DNA of 64,000 nucleotides from the NCBI RefSeq assembly GCF_031157315.1, contig NZ_JAVIFU010000029.1, positions 21,997 to 85,996 of the forward strand, given 5' to 3'. The notes beneath the pieces were generated by a model. The model was not told the origin of the DNA. It searched no databases and was given only the letters and a program-made list of their open reading frames with translations. This document shows positions 31,870 to 39,780 of this stretch, piece by piece (positions within the stretch are counted from its first letter, which is position 1; the number at the start of each line of letters is the position of its first letter). The position numbers and the translations under genes were made by a program. Origin of the DNA: Paenibacillus sp. LHD-38 (lineage in GTDB: Bacteria; Bacillota; Bacilli; Paenibacillales; Paenibacillaceae).

Positions 31870-33180
31870 ATGGAAAAGACGAAATCCAGGAAGTTGAACA
31901 TTACGTTCAGGAGCGATATGAGACCGAGAGAATCGAAGGAGGTAAAAGAAAAGGAGACGAAGCCTGACAGCGGTTCAAAAGGCCGCATTTGGGAATTTAT
32001 TGCGTTAGCCACGATCCCGATCGTGCTCGTATTTGGCAATTCGATGCTGGTGCCAGTACTCCCTGTAATGCAAAGAGAGCTTGCAATCAGCAAATTTCAA
32101 AGCAGCTTGATTATATCGATTTTTTCCTTAGCCGCAGGAATTTTCATACCGGTCATTGGCTATTTATCGGATCGTTTTGGCCGGAAAGTCATCATTATCC
32201 CTGCATTGATCGTATACGGCGGTTGCGGGATCTTGGCTGGGTTTGGCGCCATATGGGACTCCTATCCGGTCATTATTGCTGCCAGAGCGATGCAAGGTCT
32301 TGCTGCCGCTGGTACGGCACCTATTGCAATGGCGCTTGTAGGCGATTTATATAATGGGGGAACGGAAAGCAAAGCGCTGGGCTTGATAGAGGCATCAAAT
32401 GGGATAGGGAAGGTTCTTAGTCCCATCATCGGATCTTTGCTTGTTTTAATCGTGTGGTATGCTTCCTTTTTTGCTTTTCCAGTGTTTTGCGCATTGTCTC
32501 TGCTGGCTGTCATTTTTTTGATAAAAGAGCCCAAACATGATCATAAACAAGATTTAAAGACGTACATACACAAAATCGGACGATTATTCAGCGAAAAGGG
32601 CCGATGGTTGACCACTTCGTTTTTGGCAGGGTCTTTGGGGCTTTTTATTTTGTTCGGTGTGCTTTTTTACTTGTCCAACACGCTTGAAGAAAAACCCTAC
32701 AACATTAACGGCATTATAAAAGGTTTAATAATAGCCATACCGCTGCTCGGTATGGCTATTACTTCGTATACCACAGGGAGCTTAATTAAGAAGAATGGCG
32801 TTTTGATTCGCTGGCTCATGAATATCGGGCTGGTTGCCATGACCGTTTCTCTTGGTTCCGCTATATTCTTTTTCAAAAACATTTACGTATTTATTGGCCT
32901 GTTAACGGTCAGCAGCATCGGAACTGGACTGCTCCTGCCCTGCTTAAATACGATGATCACCGGCGCCGTACAGAAAAGCGAACGCGGTATGATCACTTCT
33001 TTATACAATAGCCTGCGTTTTTTAGGCGTAGCGGCGGGGCCTCCATTATTTGGATGGATGATGGATAAGTCGGATCGTATGATATTTATTACGGTCTCCG
33101 CATTATCTTTTATTACGCTGGGATTAGTGTTCTTTCTGATTAAACCTCCCGCCCAATTATCGGAAGAAAAGGACATGTAA
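31870..33180 (+). CDS. MFS drug exporter-type transporter
   Basis: 436 residues: a hydrophilic, highly charged N-terminal extension of about 45 residues, then 12 membrane helices. The loop motif GYLSDRFGRKV (about 98-108) is the MFS A motif. The helix-5 region GIGKVLSPIIGSLL (about 179-192) fits the antiporter C motif of exporters (DHA1 type). The closest kinds I recall are multidrug and tetracycline exporters of Bacillus; the substrate cannot be told. AGAGGAG precedes the ATG. There is no regulator next to it. It is followed after 88 bp by the unrelated phosphosulfolactate synthase gene. Confidence 0.85.
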   Translation: MEKTKSRKLNITFRSDMRPRESKEVKEKETKPDSGSKGRIWEFIALATIPIVLVFGNSMLVPVLPVMQRELAISKFQSSLIISIFSLAAGIFIPVIGYLSDRFGRKVIIIPALIVYGGCGILAGFGAIWDSYPVIIAARAMQGLAAAGTAPIAMALVGDLYNGGTESKALGLIEASNGIGKVLSPIIGSLLVLIVWYASFFAFPVFCALSLLAVIFLIKEPKHDHKQDLKTYIHKIGRLFSEKGRWLTTSFLAGSLGLFILFGVLFYLSNTLEEKPYNINGIIKGLIIAIPLLGMAITSYTTGSLIKKNGVLIRWLMNIGLVAMTVSLGSAIFFFKNIYVFIGLLTVSSIGTGLLLPCLNTMITGAVQKSERGMITSLYNSLRFLGVAAGPPLFGWMMDKSDRMIFITVSALSFITLGLVFFLIKPPAQLSEEKDM

Positions 33181-33268
33181 CGATACGCTGTTGTCAATAG
33201 GCACGAGCCGGGGGATAAGCGCATAGGATACCTCATCAATCAATGACAAAGAATTGAGGAGATCTCAT

Positions 33269-34141
33269 TTGAAAGGTAAAGGTTCCCTGTATGCCGTTTG
33301 GCCAAAAGAGCTGTCTGACCCGAGCGGGCTTCGCGACATGTCCGAAATTGAAGCCGGTAATCGCGAAACGTGTCAGGTAGCTGACCGCGGTCTAACGATG
33401 GTCATTGATAAAGGCCTCGGTAGAAATGCATTTATTGATTTAATAGAAACAGCCTCGGATTATATGGACTGCGTGAAATTCGGCTTTGGCACGGCCCCTC
33501 TATATAATACGGAGTTATTAATTTACAAGATTAATTTGGCAAAACAGCACGGAATTACGGTTATGCCGGGCGGTACGCTTCTAGAGACGGCCGTGCAGCA
33601 GGATGTCGTACCGGGATTTTTCCATGCCGTGTGCAATCTTGGTTTTAACGCAATTGAAGTATCCGACGGTACGATTGAGCTAACGCGCCGAAAACGTACC
33701 GAATTGATACAGGAAGGCAAAAAACACGGACTTAAGGTTTTTACGGAGTACGGTAAAAAACTGTCGGGGTCACTTATTGATGCGAAGCATCTTGCACAAA
33801 CGTTTGAGCTTGATCTGGAAGCAGGTGCCGAGCTCGTAACGGTTGAAGCCCGAGAATCGGGTGTAGGTGTCGGACTATTCGATGAGAACGGCGAGTGCCG
33901 AATGGATATTCTAGATGCCATACTACGGTTTGTTCCGGATACGAAGCGGCTATTGTGGGAGGCACCGCTCAAGCATCAACAGGTGCTGCTATTACACAAA
34001 TTTGGTCCAGATGTGCATTTGGGAAATATTCCGGCAAGCGATATATTTTCTCTGGAGACGATGAGGCGCGGGCTTCGTCAGGATACATTCGAATTTGGAA
34101 TAAGGGAACAGCAGGCTAAGGAATTTTTTTATATGATTTAA
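33269..34141 (+). CDS. Phosphosulfolactate synthase (ComA/YitD family)
   Basis: 290 residues from a TTG at 33269, 7 nt after GAGGAG. The family adds sulfite to phosphoenolpyruvate to give phosphosulfolactate, the first step towards coenzyme M in archaea. In Bacillus it leads to sulfolactate, which accumulates in spores. Visible family features of the TIM barrel: MVIDKGLG (about 46-53), DCVKFGFGTAPLYN, MPGGTLLETA, FNAIEVSDGTIEL, EYGKK, AELVTVEARESG, LLWEAPLKHQQ and LGNIPASDI. Cytoplasmic. It stands alone and is followed by a terminator. Expression in the mother cell would be expected, but I see no clear sporulation promoter. Confidence 0.93.
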   Translation: MKGKGSLYAVWPKELSDPSGLRDMSEIEAGNRETCQVADRGLTMVIDKGLGRNAFIDLIETASDYMDCVKFGFGTAPLYNTELLIYKINLAKQHGITVMPGGTLLETAVQQDVVPGFFHAVCNLGFNAIEVSDGTIELTRRKRTELIQEGKKHGLKVFTEYGKKLSGSLIDAKHLAQTFELDLEAGAELVTVEARESGVGVGLFDENGECRMDILDAILRFVPDTKRLLWEAPLKHQQVLLLHKFGPDVHLGNIPASDIFSLETMRRGLRQDTFEFGIREQQAKEFFYMI

Positions 34142-34162
34142 AGCAGTGAACGAGCTTTGAAT

Positions 34163-34193
34163 AAGGAAACTCCAATCAGAAGGGGTTTCCTTT
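34163..34193 (+). terminator. Rho-independent terminator
   Basis: AAGGAAACTCC...GGGGTTTCCTT stem with T-run, 20 bp after the phosphosulfolactate synthase gene. Confidence 0.8.
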
Positions 34194-34256
34194 ACATAAT
34201 CCTATCCGTGCAATCAAGCACCCATGGGCACAAGGCTTACTGAAGATAAAATACAA

Positions 34257-34285
34257 TTGACAAACCTATGCGAATCAAATAAAGT
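34257..34285 (+). promoter_or_regulatory. Sigma-A promoter of the LacI-type regulator
   Basis: Perfect TTGACA (34257-34262), 17-bp spacer, TAAAGT (34280-34285). The predicted start near 34292 lies inside the operator at 34289-34308, so the regulator should repress itself. Confidence 0.75.
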
Positions 34286-34288
34286 TAA

Positions 34289-34308
34289 TTATGTAAACGT
34301 TTACGTTA
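34289..34308. promoter_or_regulatory. Operator 1 of the fructan regulon
   Basis: TTATGTAAACGTTTACGTTA, with a perfect 12-bp palindromic core GTAAACGTTTAC. It is one of five related 20-bp sites in this locus and covers the transcription start of the regulator gene. Confidence 0.8.
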
Positions 34309-34359
34309 TATTTTGCGCAGACGATTATAAAATAGAATGACGAGCATAGGTGTGAATAT

Positions 34360-35364
34360 ATGAGTGAAAATAAAAATATAAGCATTAAAGACGTAGCGAA
34401 GCATGCCAACGTATCTACCGCTACCGTATCGCATGTCATTAACGGCACGCGATTTGTATCGGAGGATACGAAACGGAAGGTACATCAAGCGATGAACGAT
34501 TTGAACTTTCGGATTAATTCCGTAGCGCGTTCCTTAAGAAGCCGGAAATCGCATGTCATTGCCTTTCTGGCGCCGATCCTGGCCTCGGAAACGTCGAATT
34601 TTTTCTTTATGTCGGTTGCCGCGGGCATTCAAAGCGTGCTGAAGCAAAATAACTATCATCTCGTGCTGAGCGATTCGCATGAGGAGGAAAATTTTGAAAC
34701 GGAAGAGATACGGATGATCAGCTCCCAGATGATTGATGGACTGATCATGGCGCCTTCGAGCAGAGAGCTTGATTATGAGCCCTTATTCGGGGATTATCCC
34801 GTCGTTTATTTGGATAGGGTGCCAGATAACAGCGATAGAGACTCCGTTGTGGTCGATAACAAGACCGTATCCAAGGAAGCCGTGCAAATGCTGATCGGCA
34901 AGGGCCATAAACGGATTGCCTATTTATCAGGACCGTACACGCTTACGACGACAGAGGAGCGGCATTTGGGCTATATCGAGGCATTGTCAGAAGCCGGCAT
35001 TCCGGTAGAGCAGGCTTTGATTCAGATGGGTGAGGTTTCGCTGAGCAGCGGTTATCATCTTGCGGATTCCTTGCTAAAGCAGGATCCTACAGCTATTTTC
35101 GTATCGGATAACGTTATGGCTATGGGCGTTATGGCTTATCTGCAAGAAAAGAAGATAAGCATACCGGAACAAATCGCGGTCATTGCATATGATGAATTTC
35201 AATGGACACGAATTACCTCGCCGCCGCTTACCGTCATTGAGCAGCCTGCCTTCGAGCTTGGCGTAAAAGCGGCGGAGGTTATGCTGGAGAGGATAGAACA
35301 GGCGACGGCCCCCAAACAGGAGCATCGCTTAACGGCAAAGCTGATAGTCAGGCAATCGAGCTGA
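34360..35364 (+). CDS. LacI-family repressor of the fructan locus
   Basis: 334 residues. An N-terminal LacI helix-turn-helix (SIKDVAKHANVSTATVSHVI, about 6-25) with hinge-region residues NSVARSLRSRKS is followed by a periplasmic-binding-like sensor domain (IAFLAPILASETSNF, VVYLDRVPDN, IAYLSGP, AIFVSDNVMAMGVM, VIAYDEFQW). LacI proteins with this head bind palindromes with a central CG. Five such 20-bp sites with consensus TTACGTAAACGTTTRCGYAA occur in front of this gene and the GH32 and transporter genes downstream, none elsewhere that I noticed. The inducer is probably a fructo-oligosaccharide or fructose derivative. The ribosome site is weak (AGGTG). Confidence 0.92.
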   Translation: MSENKNISIKDVAKHANVSTATVSHVINGTRFVSEDTKRKVHQAMNDLNFRINSVARSLRSRKSHVIAFLAPILASETSNFFFMSVAAGIQSVLKQNNYHLVLSDSHEEENFETEEIRMISSQMIDGLIMAPSSRELDYEPLFGDYPVVYLDRVPDNSDRDSVVVDNKTVSKEAVQMLIGKGHKRIAYLSGPYTLTTTEERHLGYIEALSEAGIPVEQALIQMGEVSLSSGYHLADSLLKQDPTAIFVSDNVMAMGVMAYLQEKKISIPEQIAVIAYDEFQWTRITSPPLTVIEQPAFELGVKAAEVMLERIEQATAPKQEHRLTAKLIVRQSS

Positions 35365-35381
35365 CTATTCTTTTTTGCCTG

Positions 35382-35401
35382 TTACGTAAACGTTTGCGTA
35401 A
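35382..35401. promoter_or_regulatory. Operator 2 of the fructan regulon
   Basis: TTACGTAAACGTTTGCGTAA, one mismatch from perfect symmetry. Located 18 bp after the repressor gene and about 205 bp before the secreted GH32 gene. A second half-site-like GCGTAAACGATT overlaps its right end. I could not fix a convincing -35/-10 pair here. Confidence 0.8.
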
Positions 35402-35415
35402 ACGATTCAAATCAT

Positions 35416-35523
35416 AAGGAGGTGATGCATTCTTATCATAACAGGTTTTTGCGAAACCGTTTCTCACAACATGGCACCCAGAAAGGTATGGAAAGCTTTA
35501 AACAGGAGCCGGACCTACAATAA
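35416..35523 (+). other. Leader with perfect Shine-Dalgarno and 32-codon frame
   Basis: AAGGAGGTGAT (35416-35426) is an 11-nt perfect complement to the 3' end of 16S rRNA. An ATG at 35425 overlaps it and opens a 32-codon frame (MHSYHNRFLRNRF...) ending at 35523. The spacing is too short for normal initiation from that ATG. The site may be a ribosome stand-by or mRNA-stabilising site in the leader of the GH32 gene. Confidence 0.35.
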
Positions 35524-35525
35524 TA

Positions 35526-35539
35526 TGTCAGCGCTTACA
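35526..35539 (+). promoter_or_regulatory. Catabolite-responsive element (cre)
   Basis: TGTCAGCGCTTACA matches the cre consensus TGWNANCGNTNWCA at every position. It lies 66 bp upstream of the secreted GH32 start codon, a position expected for CcpA roadblock repression. Confidence 0.65.
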
Positions 35540-35605
35540 TAACGGATTCTTATTTAAAGTGATGGTCGCAGCTGTAGTACCGATACGATTCTAGGAGGCG
35601 TAAGG

Positions 35606-38600
35606 ATGAGGATTGGGAAAGGCATTACGAAGCTTGTTGTTTGCACGCTGGCTATATCATTATTCGTACCCGCATTATTCGCACCGCCAAAAGCAGAGGC
35701 GGCTGCAACAAAAATTGCCGAATGGAAGCTGGACGAGGGGAGCGGCAAGCTGACGAAGGAAGAAGTCAGTGGAACGAATGACCCGATTAATTATGTATTC
35801 AACAATGCGGTTTACAAGCCCTCGAGTGATCCGGTTTGGCGCGAAGACGGCATTTCGGGCAAAACGCTGCTTTTCGACGGCTATTCAAACTGGATTACGC
35901 ACAGCGCTATTTCCACTCCGGCAAACGCGATGACGGTTGAAGCTTGGGTAGCCCCGCGCGCTTATGAATGGGGAGACGGAGGCATTCTGTCCGCGGTGGT
36001 AAGCCAGCAGGATAAATCGGCTAATCAAGGCTTTATTTTAGGCGTATTCCGGCATGGCACATGGTCTTTCCAGATCGGAGCCGGAGGCGCCTGGCATGAA
36101 GTATGGTCCTATGAGGCGCTTCCCAAAAATGAGTGGTCGCATATCGCGGCAACGGTCGACGGCACCGCTGGCACGATGAAACTGTACTTGAACGGGAAAC
36201 AGGTTGCTTCGAGCGCGATACCAGCAAACACAACGATTTCCCATTCCTCAAACAATCTGCTGATCGGGAAAAATAACCAAAGCACGCCGCTTGCCGTTTT
36301 TCCGCTCAATATGTTTAACGGACTTATCGACGAGGTGAAAATTTACAATGGCGCCTTTACGGCTGTCGAGGCGCAAACCGCATTTGACAGCCGGTTATCG
36401 GCGCTTGGAGGCAATCTTCCGACGCCGAATTTAAGCTTTGACCGGAGCGTATATGACGGGGATAAGCATCGGCCGACCTACCATGCCATTGCGCCGGGCC
36501 ATTGGATGAACGAGCCTCATGCGCCGGTCTACTATAACGGACAATACCATTTGTTCTATCAAAATAACGCGCAGGGGCCTTATTGGCACAATATGCAATG
36601 GGGGCATTGGGTCAGTGACGATATGGTGCATTGGCGCGATCTCCCGCCGGCTATATCGCCTGAGCTGTTCCAGGTCGATCCTGACGGGGATTGGACGGGA
36701 AGCGCCGTAATCGATGATTTCGGCAATCCTACTTTATTTTTTACAGCTGGCAACGATTCCAAGCCCTATATGGGCAGCAACCAAAATGTGGGTGTTGCGA
36801 GAAGCACCGTCCAGACCGACGGGGACAACGACTTGAAGCGGTGGGTGAAAGAATCCAAGCTGGCAATTACGCAGCAGTCAGGCCAAGGCATCTCTGGAGA
36901 ATTCCGCGACCCATACGTATTCAAGGACGGATCGACCTGGTTTTTGCTGAACGGTACGGGTATCGCAGGACAAGGCGGAACCGCCGCGGTCTATTCGACT
37001 ACGGATCCGAATTTAATGAACTGGACTTATCGCGGCCCTTTGTACCAGGCTAATATGACGAATTATCCGTTTTTGGGGCCAGTATGGGAGCTTCCAATTA
37101 TTTTACCGCTAGGCGGCGGTAAGCATTTGTTTGCCATTAGTCCCGTAGGGTCAGGCGCGGATGTGGAGGTTTATTACTGGATTGGCACCTGGAACAGCAC
37201 GACAGCGGAATTTTCGCCGGACAGCCCGGCTCCCCAGCTTATGGACTTTGGCGATTTTCATTTTACGGGACCGAGCGCCTTTACGGATCCGGTAACGGGA
37301 CGGAATATTATGTTCACGGTTGCCCAGGGCCAAAGAACGTCTCAGGAGGATTCCGATTTTGGCTGGGCGCATAACGCGGGTTTGCCGGTGGAACTGCAAT
37401 TGCGCCCGGACGGTAAATTAGGAATAAATCCGATTTCTGAATTGCAAAGCTTACGCGGACAGCAGCTCCTAAACATTACGACGGATACTAGTTTCGCTGC
37501 CGCGAACACAGCCTTATCTTCGATAACCGGGGATACGCTTGAAATTGAGCTGGAAATTGCCCGAGGTTCGGCGGACAGCGTAGGTCTCAAGGTGCGGAAA
37601 TCTCCAAACAGCGAAGAAGAAACCTTGCTTTATTACAAGAATAGCAATGACGAATACGGCGTCGATCGGACGAAAACGGTTGCCGGCAGCAATAAGGGCG
37701 TGCAGAAGGGCACTGTCGATATCGGCAATGAAAACGTCAAGCTTCGCGTTTTCCTGGATAAATCGATGGTGGAGTCTTATTTAAACGGCTTGAAGTCGAT
37801 CACGACACGGACGTATTCGACACGCAGCGATGCGCAGGGGCTTCAGCTTTGGGGAAATGCGAATACAAGCTCTATAACGGTCAAAAGCCTGAAGGTTTGG
37901 CGGATGAAATCGGCCTATGAGCCGGTTCCCGTAACGGGTGTAAGCCTTGTTCCTTCTTCGTTGGAGGTTTTGGTCGGCGGCAAAAAGACGCTGCAAGCGG
38001 TAGTTGCACCGGCCAATGCGACAAATAAAAACATCATCTGGACGTCCAGCCAGCCTTCCGTTGCGACGGTTGTAAACGGCACCGTAACAGGCAAAATGGC
38101 TGGAACGGCGGTCATTACGGCAAAAACAAGAGATGGCTCAAAGCTTGCCACGCGAAGCGTTACGATCGTAAACGCCCCAACGTCTGTCAATTTGTTTAAC
38201 GGCGGCTTCGAAGAAGGAGATTTGAGCGGCTGGATCGTGGAGAGCGGGACAGCATTCTCTAACAGCGCGATAACAAACCAAACGACTTTTTGGGGGACTC
38301 AGCCTTTTAACCAAACGGGAAGCTATCATCTATGGGGGCATTTGAGCGGGGGAGACGCGTCGACAGGGGTCATGAAGTCGGAAGTCTTTACGCTGGGCGG
38401 CAATGGCCAGGTGAGCTTTCAGGCAGGAGGAGGCTCGGATATCGATAAGCTTTATGTCGCTGTTTACCGGGCATCGGATAATAAGGAGCTGTACCGAACG
38501 AGCGGGCCGGGCAGCTACTGGGATTGGCAAAGCAGCAAGGGCACGACGGAAGCCTATACGCGAAGGAGCTGGGATGCAACGGCGTATATCGGCACGGCTA

Positions 38601-39634
38601 TGTACATTAAAATCGTGGATGAGCGGACCGATAACTGGGGGCATCTCAATGTCGATGATTTTATCGTTCCGGTTAAGCCGGCAGGGAATGCCGCAGGCAT
38701 TCTGGAGAATCACGATTTCGAGAGCGGGGATTTAACGGGCTGGACCATTGTCAGCGGCAATGCCTTCAGCGCCGCGGACGTAACAAACGACACGGGCTGG
38801 GGCTGGGGCGGACCGTTCAATCAAAATAAAAGCTATCATCTTTGGGGGCATAAGGACGGCGGAGACGCGCAGACGGGCGTGTTGAAATCGGATAACTTTA
38901 TTTTGGGCGGTACGGGGGCCATCGACTTTTTGGTCGGAGGCGGCAATGACATCAGCAATCTATATGTTGCTTTGGTGAGAGCCTCCGACGGAGCGGAGCT
39001 GACGAAAGCGACAGGAAGCAATAATGAAGCCTACTCGCGCATCAACTGGAACGCTTCGGCGCATGTCGGAACGGAATGCTATATCAAAATCGTCGATCAG
39101 TCTGTCGGTGGGTTCGGGCATCTTAACGTGGATGATGTCAATGTGACTACGCTGGTGGAAACAAGTGACTTGGCTAACCATGATTTTGAAAGCGGCGATC
39201 TATCGGGCTGGACGGTCGCAAGCGGGGATGCCTTCAGCGCCGCGGATGTCACGGCCGATACGGGCTGGGGCTGGGGCGGACCATTCAATCAGAACGGCAT
39301 TTATCACCTTTGGGGCTTTAAAGCTGGAAGCGACGCTCAGATTGGCGTACTGAGATCGGCGGATTTTGAGCTGGGCGGCACGGGAGCCATTGATTTCCTG
39401 ATTGGGGGAGGCAATGACATCAGCAATCTGTACATTGCTTTGGTCAGGGTATCCGATGGAGCAGAGCTTATGAAAGCGACGGGCGCCAGCAATGAAGGCT
39501 ACACCCGAATTAGCTGGAACGCCGAGGATTACGTAGGCACAACCTGTTATATCAAACTAGTGGATCAGTCGACCGGAGGCTTCGGCCATCTCAACGCGGA
39601 TGATATTCATGTTCCGGTAGCGGTGAACGGATAA
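35606..39634 (+). CDS. Secreted LamG-GH32 fructan enzyme with variant NEPH motif and three C-terminal binding modules
   Basis: 1342 residues. Order: signal peptide (1-32), LamG/concanavalin-like domain (about 35-265), GH32 five-bladed propeller (about 285-640) with its beta-sandwich (to about 790), a Big2 Ig-like domain (about 795-875), then three repeats of about 150 residues of the form DFESGDLxGW...GHLNVDD (galactose-binding-like, probable carbohydrate binding). The catalytic motif reads WMNEPHAP instead of WMNDPNG, with Glu303 at the nucleophile position; FRDPYV and the acid/base VWELP are intact. The enzyme should act on levan or inulin outside the cell. Transfer or cyclisation, as in the large cycloinulo-oligosaccharide enzymes of paenibacilli, is an alternative. 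AGGAGG precedes the ATG. Confidence 0.88.
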   Translation: MRIGKGITKLVVCTLAISLFVPALFAPPKAEAAATKIAEWKLDEGSGKLTKEEVSGTNDPINYVFNNAVYKPSSDPVWREDGISGKTLLFDGYSNWITHSAISTPANAMTVEAWVAPRAYEWGDGGILSAVVSQQDKSANQGFILGVFRHGTWSFQIGAGGAWHEVWSYEALPKNEWSHIAATVDGTAGTMKLYLNGKQVASSAIPANTTISHSSNNLLIGKNNQSTPLAVFPLNMFNGLIDEVKIYNGAFTAVEAQTAFDSRLSALGGNLPTPNLSFDRSVYDGDKHRPTYHAIAPGHWMNEPHAPVYYNGQYHLFYQNNAQGPYWHNMQWGHWVSDDMVHWRDLPPAISPELFQVDPDGDWTGSAVIDDFGNPTLFFTAGNDSKPYMGSNQNVGVARSTVQTDGDNDLKRWVKESKLAITQQSGQGISGEFRDPYVFKDGSTWFLLNGTGIAGQGGTAAVYSTTDPNLMNWTYRGPLYQANMTNYPFLGPVWELPIILPLGGGKHLFAISPVGSGADVEVYYWIGTWNSTTAEFSPDSPAPQLMDFGDFHFTGPSAFTDPVTGRNIMFTVAQGQRTSQEDSDFGWAHNAGLPVELQLRPDGKLGINPISELQSLRGQQLLNITTDTSFAAANTALSSITGDTLEIELEIARGSADSVGLKVRKSPNSEEETLLYYKNSNDEYGVDRTKTVAGSNKGVQKGTVDIGNENVKLRVFLDKSMVESYLNGLKSITTRTYSTRSDAQGLQLWGNANTSSITVKSLKVWRMKSAYEPVPVTGVSLVPSSLEVLVGGKKTLQAVVAPANATNKNIIWTSSQPSVATVVNGTVTGKMAGTAVITAKTRDGSKLATRSVTIVNAPTSVNLFNGGFEEGDLSGWIVESGTAFSNSAITNQTTFWGTQPFNQTGSYHLWGHLSGGDASTGVMKSEVFTLGGNGQVSFQAGGGSDIDKLYVAVYRASDNKELYRTSGPGSYWDWQSSKGTTEAYTRRSWDATAYIGTAMYIKIVDERTDNWGHLNVDDFIVPVKPAGNAAGILENHDFESGDLTGWTIVSGNAFSAADVTNDTGWGWGGPFNQNKSYHLWGHKDGGDAQTGVLKSDNFILGGTGAIDFLVGGGNDISNLYVALVRASDGAELTKATGSNNEAYSRINWNASAHVGTECYIKIVDQSVGGFGHLNVDDVNVTTLVETSDLANHDFESGDLSGWTVASGDAFSAADVTADTGWGWGGPFNQNGIYHLWGFKAGSDAQIGVLRSADFELGGTGAIDFLIGGGNDISNLYIALVRVSDGAELMKATGASNEGYTRISWNAEDYVGTTCYIKLVDQSTGGFGHLNADDIHVPVAVNG
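38701..39625 (+). repeat. Tandem duplication of binding-module DNA
   Basis: Units starting near 38701 and 39170 encode the second and third modules of the preceding gene and share long near-identical DNA stretches, for example GGGCTGGGGCTGGGGCGGAC at about 38802 and 39260, and GGCAATGACATCAGCAATCT at about 38941 and 39411. The first module (38190-38680) is more diverged. Related modules recur at 41380-42770 and 45100-45560. Confidence 0.8.
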
Positions 39635-39659
39635 ATGCAGCATTAAGCAGGCTCAAAGC

Positions 39660-39682
39660 GGCTGTCTGCTCAAGGGACAGCC
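39660..39682 (+). terminator. Hairpin after GH32 gene
   Basis: GGCTGTC...GACAGCC stem without a clear T-run. It may be a weak terminator or an mRNA 3'-end stabiliser. Confidence 0.4.
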
Positions 39683-39728
39683 GCTCCCACTGCGCTTAAA
39701 CCAATTGTTGAAGTTAAAATAATTCTAA

Positions 39729-39748
39729 TTACGTAATCGTTTACGCAA
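39729..39748. promoter_or_regulatory. Operator 3 of the fructan regulon
   Basis: TTACGTAATCGTTTACGCAA, 32 bp upstream of the start of the 2361-residue enzyme. Binding here would block transcription or initiation directly. Confidence 0.8.
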
Positions 39749-39780
39749 GCGAATAACTATTTCTGGGGGTAAGCAAACGC

